Assembly (NCBI GenBank): GCA_015067385.1
Contig: SVMP01000132.1
Span: 1 to 5,897 of the forward strand
DNA: 5,897 nucleotides
Source: Oscillospiraceae bacterium
GTDB taxonomy: Bacteria; Bacillota; Clostridia; Oscillospirales; UBA644
Direction of reading: 5' to 3'
The notes under the pieces are model-generated. The model was not told the origin of the DNA and ran no database searches. It saw nothing but the letters and a program-made list of their open reading frames with translations. Positions 1-5,897 of the stretch are shown here, one piece after another. The translations under genes and the position numbers were made by a program. Within the stretch, counting starts at the first letter, position 1. Each line of letters begins with the position of its first letter.

Positions 1-1
1 C

Positions 2-787
2 CTCAACATTCTTCTCGGTTCCGAACCCGAAAAGAACGAAGAAAAAGACAAGATCAGAGAGAACGTTCTCAAAGCGCTCAATCAGAAATACGGCATTACC
101 GAAGCTGATCTTCTCACCGCAGAGATCACCGTCGTTCCCGCAGAAAATGCAAGAGACCTCGGTTTTGACAGAAGCCTTATCTCTGCTTACGGTCATGACG
201 ACAGAGTTTGCGCATACCCCTGCTTTACAGCTCTTCTCAAGACCACCGCTCCGAAAAAAACATGTGTTTGCGTTTTTGCAGACAAAGAAGAGATCGGCAG
301 CGTAGGTGTTACGGGTCTTCGTTCCGACTTTATGACAAACTTCCTTCTCGCGCTTTGCGACGGTTACAACAGCCGTATTGCATTCGCAAACTCCGCAGCT
401 ATTTCTTCCGACGTTGCGGCAGCGTTCGACCCGAACTATCCCGAAGTTTTTGAAAGACGTAACTCTGCGTTCATCAACTGCGGTCCCGCAATCTGCAAAT
501 ACACAGGTCACGGCGGCAAGAGCGGCGCTTCCGACGCTTGTCCCGAATTTATCGCTAAACTTCTCAAGATCTTTGACGATGCAAATGTTATCTATCAGTT
601 CACCGAGCTTGGCAAGGTTGACCAGGGCGGCGGCGGAACTGTTTCTCAGTTTATTGCAGACAGAAATATCGAAGTTCTCGACATCGGCGTGGCTATGCTT
701 TGTATGCATGCACCCTGCGAAGTTGCCGCAAAGACCGATATTTACCTTCTCGACAGACTCTGCGAGGCATTTTACAAAAATTATTGA
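2..787 (+). CDS. M18 family metallo-aminopeptidase, C-terminal part (5' end outside window)
   Basis: The reading frame is open from the window edge to TGA at 785-787 and gives 261 residues, roughly the last 55-60% of a family usually about 430-470 long. M18 enzymes are cytosolic dinuclear-metal exopeptidases that remove N-terminal residues from peptides, typically for amino-acid recycling. Visible metal and catalytic motifs, numbered from the first visible codon, are GHDDR at 64-68 (D66 the likely bridging Asp), DKEEIGS at 94-100 (E96 catalytic base, E97 metal ligand), SSDVA at 135-139 (D137 metal ligand) and MHAPCE at 235-240 (H236 metal ligand). The N-terminal His ligand would lie outside the window. 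A VDQGGGGT segment at 206-213 matches the Gly-rich loop before the final His motif. No internal stop or frameshift is seen. A terminator follows 27 bases after the stop, so this gene closes its own unit. The related M42 family also has a DDRV motif, but the DKEEIGS and MHAPCE forms favour M18. Confidence 0.88.
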   Translation, partial: LNILLGSEPEKNEEKDKIRENVLKALNQKYGITEADLLTAEITVVPAENARDLGFDRSLISAYGHDDRVCAYPCFTALLKTTAPKKTCVCVFADKEEIGSVGVTGLRSDFMTNFLLALCDGYNSRIAFANSAAISSDVAAAFDPNYPEVFERRNSAFINCGPAICKYTGHGGKSGASDACPEFIAKLLKIFDDANVIYQFTELGKVDQGGGGTVSQFIADRNIEVLDIGVAMLCMHAPCEVAAKTDIYLLDRLCEAFYKNY

Positions 788-813
788 TTGAAAATCTGAA
801 AAATCTTTGTAAT

Positions 814-846
814 TCCCGGAAAAGATGTTTACTTTTCCGGGATTTT
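814..846 (+). terminator. Rho-independent terminator of the aminopeptidase gene
   Basis: A perfect 11-bp stem (814-824, TCCCGGAAAAG, pairing with 832-842) closes a 7-base loop (825-831) and is followed by a TTTT run at 843-846. It begins 27 bases after the aminopeptidase stop codon. The T-run is short, but the stem is GC-rich at its base and unbroken, so termination is likely. The putative -35 box of the next promoter lies within its loop and descending arm. Confidence 0.85.
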
Positions 847-856
847 ATGCTACAAT
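828..856 (+). promoter_or_regulatory. Candidate sigma-A-type promoter for metK
   Basis: TTTACT at 828-833 (4 of 6 to TTGACA) is separated by 17 bases from TACAAT at 851-856 (5 of 6 to TATAAT). The -10 box is preceded by TG at 848-849, an extended -10 arrangement. Transcription would begin near 863, giving a leader of about 70 bases. Alternative -10 boxes are TATAAT at 856-861 and TATAGT at 872-877, but neither has a better -35 at 16-18 bases. The -35 lies inside the upstream terminator hairpin, which is compact but workable. The assignment is by pattern only. Confidence 0.45.
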
Positions 857-880
857 ATAATGTAATTATATTATAGTGTA
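851..880. promoter_or_regulatory. 30-bp AT-rich imperfect palindrome over the metK promoter, possible operator
   Basis: The two 15-base arms (851-865 and 866-880) are reverse complements except at two pairs, 855/876 and 862/869. The element covers the candidate -10 box and the predicted transcription start, where a bound repressor would block initiation. AT-rich promoter DNA produces some dyads by chance, so an operator role is inference. No known operator consensus is recognised with confidence. Confidence 0.35.
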
Positions 881-888
881 AATTTACA
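877..888. promoter_or_regulatory. Perfect 12-bp palindrome TGTAAATTTACA in the metK leader
   Basis: TGTAAATTTACA is a perfect dyad 43 bases before the metK start codon. It shares TGTA (877-880) with the right arm of the 30-bp palindrome, so the leader carries TACA/TGTA half-sites at 851-854, 861-864, 877-880 and 885-888. TGTAAA/TTTACA dyads occur in operators of several repressors, but the cognate factor cannot be named from this window. Confidence 0.3.
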
Positions 889-931
889 GAGAAAATAAAT
901 GAATTTGATCGCCTAAAAGGAGTTAATAATC

Positions 932-2074
932 ATGAAAAGATACTTTACATCCGAATCCGTAACCGAAGGTCATCCCGATAAAATATGTGACAGAATATCC
1001 GATGCTGTTCTCGATGCAATTCTTACTCAGGATCCCGTTGCCCGTGTCGCATGCGAAACATGTGTTACAACCGGTATGGTTCTTATAATGGGCGAGATCA
1101 CAACAAGCTGCTATGTTGAGATTCCGAGAATCGTTCGTGACGTTATCAACGGTATCGGTTACGACAGAGCAAAATACGGTTTTGACGGTTCTACATGTTC
1201 CGTTCTTACCTCTATTGAAGATCAGTCTGCAGACATTGCGCTCGGTGTTGACCGTGACGGTGCAGGCGACCAGGGTATGATGTTCGGCTTTGCGTGTGAC
1301 GAGACCGAAACCCTCATGCCCATGCCCATATATTACGCACACAAGCTTTCAAAGAAGCTTACCGATGTAAGAAAACAGGGAACTCTCGGTTTTCTCCGTC
1401 CCGACGGTAAAACTCAGGTAACCGTCGAATATGATAACGACCGCCCCGTAAGAATCAGCGAGATCGTTATTTCCGCACAGCACTCCCCCGTTGTAAGCTA
1501 CGATTCCATTAAGGAAGGTCTTATCGAAGAAGTAATCAAAACAACCATTCCCGAAGGTATGACTGACAGCAACACAAAGATCTTCGTTAACCCGACAGGT
1601 CAGTTTGTAGTAGGCGGTCCTCAGGGCGACAGCGGTCTTACCGGCCGTAAGATAATCGTTGACACATACGGCGGTTATGCTCGTCACGGCGGCGGTGCAT
1701 TCTCCGGTAAAGACCCCACAAAAGTTGACAGAAGCGCATCTTACATGACAAGATACATTGCAAAGAACCTTGTTAAAGCAGGTATTGCAAAGAAATGTGA
1801 GCTTCAGGTTGCATACGCTATCGGCGTTGCTGACCCCGTATCCATTTCCGTTGAGACATTCGGCACAGGTATCATGTCCGACGAACAGATCACAAAGATC
1901 GTCCGCGAAGTATTCGATCTTCGTCCCAGAGCAATCATTGAACAGCTTGATCTCAGAAAGCCCATCTATCAGCCTCTTTCCGCATACGGCCACATGGGCA
2001 GAGAAGATCTCGGCGTAAAATGGGAGATCTGCGACAGAGTAAACGATATCCTTGAGGCTGCAAAGCATGTTTAA
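932..2074 (+). CDS. metK: S-adenosylmethionine synthetase (methionine adenosyltransferase)
   Basis: This cytosolic enzyme makes S-adenosylmethionine from methionine and ATP, releasing phosphate and diphosphate. The 380-residue product is close to the usual bacterial length of about 385-400. Diagnostic motifs are all present: TEGHPDK at 11-17 (His and Asp of the ATP/Mg site), signature 1 GAGDQG at 110-115 followed by [18 protein letters not shown] at 228-240 (phosphate- and K+-site region), and signature 2 GGGAFSGKD at 253-261 followed by PTKVDRSA. The three repeated alpha/beta domains appear complete, with no frameshift. The ATG is supported by AAAGGAG at 916-922, 9 bases upstream, and by an N-terminus ([17 protein letters not shown]) that matches family starts. 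It is the first gene after the terminator and promoter, so probably the lead gene of the unit. The 88 bases between terminator and start are too short for a full SAM-I riboswitch with expression platform. Confidence 0.97.
   Translation: MKRYFTSESVTEGHPDKICDRISDAVLDAILTQDPVARVACETCVTTGMVLIMGEITTSCYVEIPRIVRDVINGIGYDRAKYGFDGSTCSVLTSIEDQSADIALGVDRDGAGDQGMMFGFACDETETLMPMPIYYAHKLSKKLTDVRKQGTLGFLRPDGKTQVTVEYDNDRPVRISEIVISAQHSPVVSYDSIKEGLIEEVIKTTIPEGMTDSNTKIFVNPTGQFVVGGPQGDSGLTGRKIIVDTYGGYARHGGGAFSGKDPTKVDRSASYMTRYIAKNLVKAGIAKKCELQVAYAIGVADPVSISVETFGTGIMSDEQITKIVREVFDLRPRAIIEQLDLRKPIYQPLSAYGHMGREDLGVKWEICDRVNDILEAAKHV
2054..2057 (+). promoter_or_regulatory. Ribosome-binding site of the PHP phosphatase gene, inside metK
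   Basis: GAGG at 2054-2057 lies 9 bases before the ATG at 2067, within the last codons of metK. It supports ATG 2067 over the in-frame TTG at 2052, which overlaps this element and would have no Shine-Dalgarno sequence of its own. Overlap with metK suggests translational coupling. Confidence 0.65.
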
Positions 2075-2876
2075 GGCAGACAGTCACATACATACGACAT
2101 TCTCTCCCGACGGACGTCAAACACCCGAACAGCTTATACAAACAGCAATTGCGGCAGGGCTTACGGAAATAACGGTAACGGAGCACTGCGAATGCAATGA
2201 CAATGCGGCGCTTCCGCCGGAAGAAACACCGTGGCCCGATCTTGATGTTAAGGCATACACAGAAACATACGAAAAGCTGAAAGAGACATCACCGATAAAG
2301 ATAAATATCGGCATAGAGATCGGACAGGCGACGCAAGGCAGAGAATACGCAGAAAAGATGCTTTCGTCATACGAATGGGATTTTGTTCTCGGTTCGCTGC
2401 ACAATGTTAGAAACGAATACGATTTTTACTATATGGACTATGCGGGCAAGGATCTCAAAAAGCTTTTCTCCGAATATTTCGATCAGCTTTACGAAACAGT
2501 TGAAACCTGCCGTTTTTCCTCGCTTTCGCATCTTTATTATCCCGTACGATACATTTACCGTCAGGGGCTCACGCTCGATCTTGAACAGTTTGACGGTCAG
2601 ATAAAACTCATTCTTGAGCTTCTTGCAAAAAAAGGTCTGGGGCTTGAGATCAATACGAGTTCCGTTTCAGACTCATACGGAGATCTTGTTCCGGGATTCA
2701 GATACGCCAAGATGTTCCGCGAGCTCGGCGGAGAGATCGTAACGGTCGGAAGCGACGGACATTATGCGGAAAAAGTCGGTGTCGGGATCGATGTTGCTTA
2801 TAAAATGCTTAAAGAAGCAGGCTTTACGGCAGTTGCGACATTTGAAAAGCAAGTCCCCGTATTTCACAACATTTGA
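2067..2876 (+). CDS. hisJ: PHP-domain phosphatase, histidinol-phosphatase (HisJ/HisK) family
   Basis: From ATG 2067 the product is 269 residues, typical of PHP-type histidinol-phosphatases (about 260-270), which hydrolyse L-histidinol phosphate to L-histidinol, the penultimate step of histidine synthesis. The full PHP metal-ligand set is visible: H7 and H9 ([12 protein letters not shown]), D15, H40 (TEHCE), E84 (GIEIG), H112 (GSLHNV), H155 (SSLSHLYYP), and D230 with H232 (GSDGHY). This predicts an active tri-metal site. The gene overlaps metK by 8 bases and has its RBS inside metK, so the two are probably co-translated. No other histidine gene is in the window, as is common for hisJ/hisK-type genes in Firmicutes. 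Other PHP-family phosphatases share these ligands, so the substrate is inferred from family and length rather than context. Confidence 0.82.
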   Translation: MFKADSHIHTTFSPDGRQTPEQLIQTAIAAGLTEITVTEHCECNDNAALPPEETPWPDLDVKAYTETYEKLKETSPIKINIGIEIGQATQGREYAEKMLSSYEWDFVLGSLHNVRNEYDFYYMDYAGKDLKKLFSEYFDQLYETVETCRFSSLSHLYYPVRYIYRQGLTLDLEQFDGQIKLILELLAKKGLGLEINTSSVSDSYGDLVPGFRYAKMFRELGGEIVTVGSDGHYAEKVGVGIDVAYKMLKEAGFTAVATFEKQVPVFHNI

Positions 2877-2920
2877 ATTTTAAGGAATCTTTCAATCAAC
2901 GAAAGAACTGGTTATAAATT

Positions 2921-3409
2921 ATGAACATAAAAGAAAAAGTTCTCCGTTTTCTTGAAACGGACTGCAGATACAGCGCAAAGAACATTGCAGATGCGATAGA
3001 TGTTACAGAGCAGGAAGTTGCCGACGTTATAGCATCATGCATTGACGACGGTACGATCCTCGGCTACAAAGCACTCATAAACTGGGACAAAACAGACAGA
3101 GATTACGTTTCCGCAATGATAGAGATCAAGGTTCAGCCCGAAAAAGGCGAAGGCTTTGACAGCGTAGCAAGAAAGATATGCGCTTTTGAAGAAGTTGTAT
3201 CGGTATTTCTCATGTCGGGCGGCTTCGACCTTACTGTTATGCTTGAAGGAAAGAGCATGAGAGAGGTTGCGCTCTTTGTTGTTGAAAAGCTTGCAGTTAT
3301 CGACGGTGTAACGGGAACAGCTACTCACTTTGTACTCAACAAATATAAAGACAAAGGCATAATATTTGACGAAAAAGAAAAAGACACAAGAGTTATGATG
3401 GAGTTCTGA
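2921..3409 (+). CDS. Lrp/AsnC family transcriptional regulator
   Basis: The 162-residue product has the two-part Lrp/AsnC architecture: an N-terminal winged helix-turn-helix (about 1-55, with YSAKNIADAIDVTEQEVADVI as the HTH region and DDGTILGYKALINW as the wing) and a C-terminal RAM ligand-binding/oligomerisation domain (about 62-145). SGGFDL at 99-104 fits the glycine/Asp-containing effector-site turn of this family. Such proteins bind DNA as dimers to higher oligomers and sense amino acids. A 44-base gap separates it from the phosphatase gene, and it ends 4 bases before an aminotransferase gene, suggesting that it controls or senses that enzyme's pathway. The ATG at 2921 gives the expected family N-terminus, but no clear Shine-Dalgarno lies 5-12 bases upstream; the nearest purine run is GAAAG at 2901-2905. 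A charged tail beyond residue 145 (KYKDKGIIFDEKEKD) is slightly longer than in a minimal member. Confidence 0.88.
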   Translation: MNIKEKVLRFLETDCRYSAKNIADAIDVTEQEVADVIASCIDDGTILGYKALINWDKTDRDYVSAMIEIKVQPEKGEGFDSVARKICAFEEVVSVFLMSGGFDLTVMLEGKSMREVALFVVEKLAVIDGVTGTATHFVLNKYKDKGIIFDEKEKDTRVMMEF

Positions 3410-3413
3410 TCGA

Positions 3414-4580
3414 ATGATAGATTACGAAAATCTTCTTACCGATACGGTAAAAAACATCAAGCCGTCCGGTATACGTAAATTTTTTGACGTTGCGGAAAGA
3501 ATTCCCGATGCAATAGCTCTCGGTGTCGGTGAACCCGATTTTAAAACCCCGTGGAATATCCGACAGGCAGCGATAGAAGCCCTCAGCAAAGGTCAGACAC
3601 GATATTCGGCAAACGCAGGTCTTACACCTCTCCGTGAAGAGATCGCAAGATATATGGAACGCCGTTTTACGTTAAAATACGATCCGGCATCCGAAGTCAT
3701 TGTAACGGTAGGCGGAAGCGAAGCTATAGACAACATAATCCGTTCCGTTATTTCCGTCGGCGATGAAGTTCTCATTCCGGAGCCGAGTTTTGTCTGTTAT
3801 GCGCCTCTTACAGAACTTGCGGGCGGCAAACCGATAATTCTTCCGACGTATGAAAAAGACGATTTCAAGCTTATGCCTGAAACGGTAAAGGCGGCAATAA
3901 CAGAAAAAACAAAGCTTCTCATCATGCCGTACCCCAATAATCCGACGGGTGCGCTCATGGAAAAAGAGGACTACGAGAAGATAGCCGCCGTAATAAAAGA
4001 TACAAATATTCTCGTTCTTTCCGATGAGATATACATAGAGCTCAACTATTCGAAATCGAAGCCGTTTTCCTTTGCCCAGACAGAGGGTATGTTTGACAGA
4101 ACGATCGTTGTAAACGGTTTTTCAAAAACATATGCGATGACAGGCTGGAGAATCGGTTTTGCGTGCGGACCGAAGCCTATAATGAAAGCGGCTTTGAAGA
4201 TACATCAATACGGTATCATGTGTGCGCCGACCGTTTCGCAGTATGCGGCGATCGAAGCGTTGAAAAACGGCGATGAAGACATTGAGAACATGAGAGAGCA
4301 TTATAATATGAGAAGACGTTTTCTTCTTGATTCTTTTGAAGCTCTTAATGTTCCGTGCTTTGAACCGAAAGGCGCGTTTTATGTTTTCCCGAACATTTCG
4401 GAGTTTGCCGAAAGTTCTGAAGCATTCTGTAACGATTTTCTTGAAAAAGCTCACGTTGCAGTCGTTCCGGGCAATGCGTTCGGCGACAGCGGCGAAGGAT
4501 TTATAAGAATATCTTACGCATACTCTCTCGATCATCTCAAAAAAGCGATCGAACGTCTCGAAAAATACATCAAGAGGTAA
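3414..4580 (+). CDS. Class I/II pyridoxal-phosphate aminotransferase
   Basis: The 388-residue product is a complete fold-type I PLP enzyme of the aspartate-aminotransferase superfamily, cytosolic, exchanging an amino group between an amino acid and a 2-oxo acid. Key residues seen are GVGEPDF at 37-43, YSANAGLTPLRE at 64-75, GGSEAID at 100-106 (phosphate-binding region), YPNNPTG at 173-179 (N176 to PLP), SDEIY at 203-207 (D204 to the pyridine N, Y207), the Schiff-base lysine K238 in NGFSKTYAMTGWR, R246 to the PLP phosphate, and R365 in FIRISY for the substrate carboxylate. GGAG at 3400-3403, 10 bases upstream, supports the ATG. It lies 4 bases after the Lrp/AsnC gene, almost certainly co-transcribed. 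Substrate cannot be assigned: aspartate, aromatic, alanine and PatA-like enzymes share these motifs. Confidence 0.93.
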   Translation: MIDYENLLTDTVKNIKPSGIRKFFDVAERIPDAIALGVGEPDFKTPWNIRQAAIEALSKGQTRYSANAGLTPLREEIARYMERRFTLKYDPASEVIVTVGGSEAIDNIIRSVISVGDEVLIPEPSFVCYAPLTELAGGKPIILPTYEKDDFKLMPETVKAAITEKTKLLIMPYPNNPTGALMEKEDYEKIAAVIKDTNILVLSDEIYIELNYSKSKPFSFAQTEGMFDRTIVVNGFSKTYAMTGWRIGFACGPKPIMKAALKIHQYGIMCAPTVSQYAAIEALKNGDEDIENMREHYNMRRRFLLDSFEALNVPCFEPKGAFYVFPNISEFAESSEAFCNDFLEKAHVAVVPGNAFGDSGEGFIRISYAYSLDHLKKAIERLEKYIKR

Positions 4581-4685
4581 AAAGATCCTCCATACTCGTT
4601 TTGCGGCTGAGAAAACAATCGGAATATACACAGACGCAATTCCGAAAGAAAGGTACGCTTTCGTTTTTGAAAGCTATGAAAAATA
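4581..4685 (+). other. Intergenic gap with an unassigned open frame running into the ispE start
   Basis: This 105-base gap is longer than its neighbours. One + frame is open from 4507 (inside the aminotransferase gene) to TAA at 4684-4686. Across the gap it would read ILHTRFAAEKTIG, then IYTDAIPKERYAFVFESYEK, with codon choice like the adjoining genes. The stop overlaps the ispE start as TAATG. No ATG, GTG or TTG occurs in this frame after the preceding stop at 4504-4506 and no Shine-Dalgarno serves it, so it is not called a gene. It may be chance, a decayed gene remnant, or a small peptide with a rare start. The peptide is not recognised. Confidence 0.25.
4643..4668 (+). terminator. Weak hairpin followed by T-run before ispE (possible attenuator or partial terminator)
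   Basis: CGAAAG at 4643-4648 can pair with CTTTCG at 4658-4663 around a 9-base loop, followed by TTTTT at 4664-4668. The 6-bp AT-containing stem is weak, and an alternative pairing of GCTTTC (4657-4662) with GAAAGC (4669-4674) competes. At most it would reduce read-through into ispE, and no convincing ispE promoter was found downstream. Confidence 0.2.
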
Positions 4686-5558
4686 ATGAAAGTAAACGCA
4701 TATGCCAAAATAAATCTTACTCTTGATGTTTTAAATAAAAGAGAGGACGGATATCATGAAATATCGTCCGTTATGCAGACAATTTCTCTCTGCGACGTAC
4801 TTTCTTTTAATATTGAAGACAGAAAAGACAACGAAAACGAAATCATAATAACATCAAACGACAATGACCTTCCGACAGACAGTAAAAATCTTTGTCACAA
4901 GGCTTGTACTCTGTTTTTTGAAGAATTCGGCATTTGCGGGAAAACGGTCAATATTCATATAGAAAAGAACATACCGATAGCGGCAGGGCTCGGCGGCGGA
5001 AGCTCGGATTGCGCAGAAACGTTGAAAGCGTTAAATAAAATGCTGAAAACGAATGCGGAAAACGAAAGGCTTCGCCAAATAGCCGTTAAAATCGGTGCAG
5101 ACGTACCTTTTTTTATTGAAGGCGGATGCTGCAAGGCTACGGGCATCGGAGACGTTCTGACGCCGGTAAAAAAAGTGAGCGACCATTTCATTATTCTTGC
5201 AAAACCTACGGAAGCGCTTTTGAGCGGCGCTGTTTACAAAGATTTTGACGAGCTTTACGAAAAAGACGCCTCTTTGTTTCCCAAGCCCTCAACAGAGCAT
5301 TTTCTTACAGAATCGAATCGGTTAAAGTTCATTTCAAACATGCTGACACCCGTTTCCGAAAAGAAAGCACGATCCATTTCAATTTTGAAAAAGGCGCTTT
5401 CGGAGCTTGGGGCAAAAGCAGCGGAAATGACCGGAAGCGGACCTACGGTATTTGCTGTTTTCGACAGAGAGCAGGAAGCGAAAAACGCAGTTGAATCATT
5501 AAAAAAACGCATAGCCACAAGCTTTTGCGGAATATATAAAACAGTTAACAATATCTAA
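4686..5558 (+). CDS. ispE: 4-diphosphocytidyl-2-C-methyl-D-erythritol kinase
   Basis: IspE phosphorylates CDP-methylerythritol with ATP in the MEP (non-mevalonate) route to isoprenoid precursors, in the cytosol. The 290-residue GHMP-kinase protein is of normal length (about 280-300). Visible motifs are the N-terminal AYAKINLTLDVL at 5-16 with catalytic K8, DGYHEISSVMQ at 21-31 (substrate region), the ATP-binding glycine-rich loop IPIAAGLGGGSSDCA at 96-110, GADVPFF at 137-143 with catalytic D139, and the C-terminal GHMP motif MTGSGPTVFAVF at 248-259. The ATG matches the family N-terminus exactly and overlaps an upstream TAA as TAATG. The Shine-Dalgarno is weak: only GAAAG at 4669-4673, 12 bases upstream. 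alaS follows after 27 bases. Confidence 0.95.
   Translation: MKVNAYAKINLTLDVLNKREDGYHEISSVMQTISLCDVLSFNIEDRKDNENEIIITSNDNDLPTDSKNLCHKACTLFFEEFGICGKTVNIHIEKNIPIAAGLGGGSSDCAETLKALNKMLKTNAENERLRQIAVKIGADVPFFIEGGCCKATGIGDVLTPVKKVSDHFIILAKPTEALLSGAVYKDFDELYEKDASLFPKPSTEHFLTESNRLKFISNMLTPVSEKKARSISILKKALSELGAKAAEMTGSGPTVFAVFDREQEAKNAVESLKKRIATSFCGIYKTVNNI

Positions 5559-5897
<339 letters not shown>

Noticed and set aside
2052..2066. TTG start at 2052 for the PHP phosphatase gene
   Set aside because: The TTG overlaps the GAGG that best serves ATG 2067, and ATG 2067 gives the usual N-terminus with the HxH motif at residues 7-9.
923..2068. Long reverse-strand open frames opposite metK (923-1342 and 1349-2068)
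   Set aside because: They lie wholly opposite a certain gene, are Cys/Asn-rich with no recognisable domain, and are explained by metK codon bias.
2888..2906. Hairpin between the phosphatase and regulator genes as a terminator
   Set aside because: The stem is only 6 bp and no T-run follows.
2913..2918. TATAAA as a promoter for the Lrp/AsnC gene
   Set aside because: No acceptable -35 is seen, and transcription would begin inside the coding sequence.
4600..4628. TTGCGG (4601-4606) with TATACA-like bases (from about 4625) as an ispE promoter
   Set aside because: Both boxes match the consensus poorly, and the pair does not stand out from background.
4122..4631. Reverse-strand frame opposite the aminotransferase and the following gap
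   Set aside because: It is low-complexity Arg/Phe-rich translation of the antisense of a clear gene, with no RBS or domain.

Overview
The window looks like an ordinary chromosomal housekeeping segment from a Gram-positive anaerobe of the class Clostridia. This rests on protein resemblance (a clostridial-type alanyl-tRNA synthetase N-terminus and an M18 aminopeptidase with a GHDDRVCAYP-type motif), strong purine-rich AGGAG/AAGGGGA ribosome-binding sites, short intergenic gaps and a moderate G+C, AGA/GAA/AAA-rich coding style. Genus cannot be read from the sequence. Every gene lies on the + strand.

Layout. The left edge (2-787) is the C-terminal 261 codons of an M18 metallo-aminopeptidase, closed by a strong intrinsic terminator at 814-846. 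A promoter-like element overlapping that terminator (828-856) and two nested inverted repeats (851-880 and 877-888) precede metK (932-2074). A PHP-family histidinol-phosphatase-like gene (2067-2876) overlaps the 3' end of metK by 8 bases. After a 44-base gap come an Lrp/AsnC-type regulator (2921-3409) and, 4 bases later, a class I/II PLP aminotransferase (3414-4580). A 105-base gap holds an open frame with no usual start codon and a weak hairpin. Then come ispE (4686-5558) and, 27 bases on, the first 104 codons of alaS (5586 to the right edge).

How the genes fit together. Because the spacing is tight and no convincing terminator or promoter was seen after 931, metK to alaS may be read as one transcription unit of mixed amino-acid, cofactor, isoprenoid and translation functions: SAM synthesis, a histidinol-phosphate phosphatase candidate, an Lrp-type amino-acid sensor with its adjacent aminotransferase, an MEP-pathway kinase and Ala-tRNA charging. 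The single-operon reading is inference.

No new biological system was found: no mobile element, CRISPR array, tRNA/rRNA or phage gene is visible. The points most worth checking are the palindromic leader of metK, which lacks room for a SAM riboswitch, and the unexplained frame that ends in a TAATG stop/start junction with ispE.
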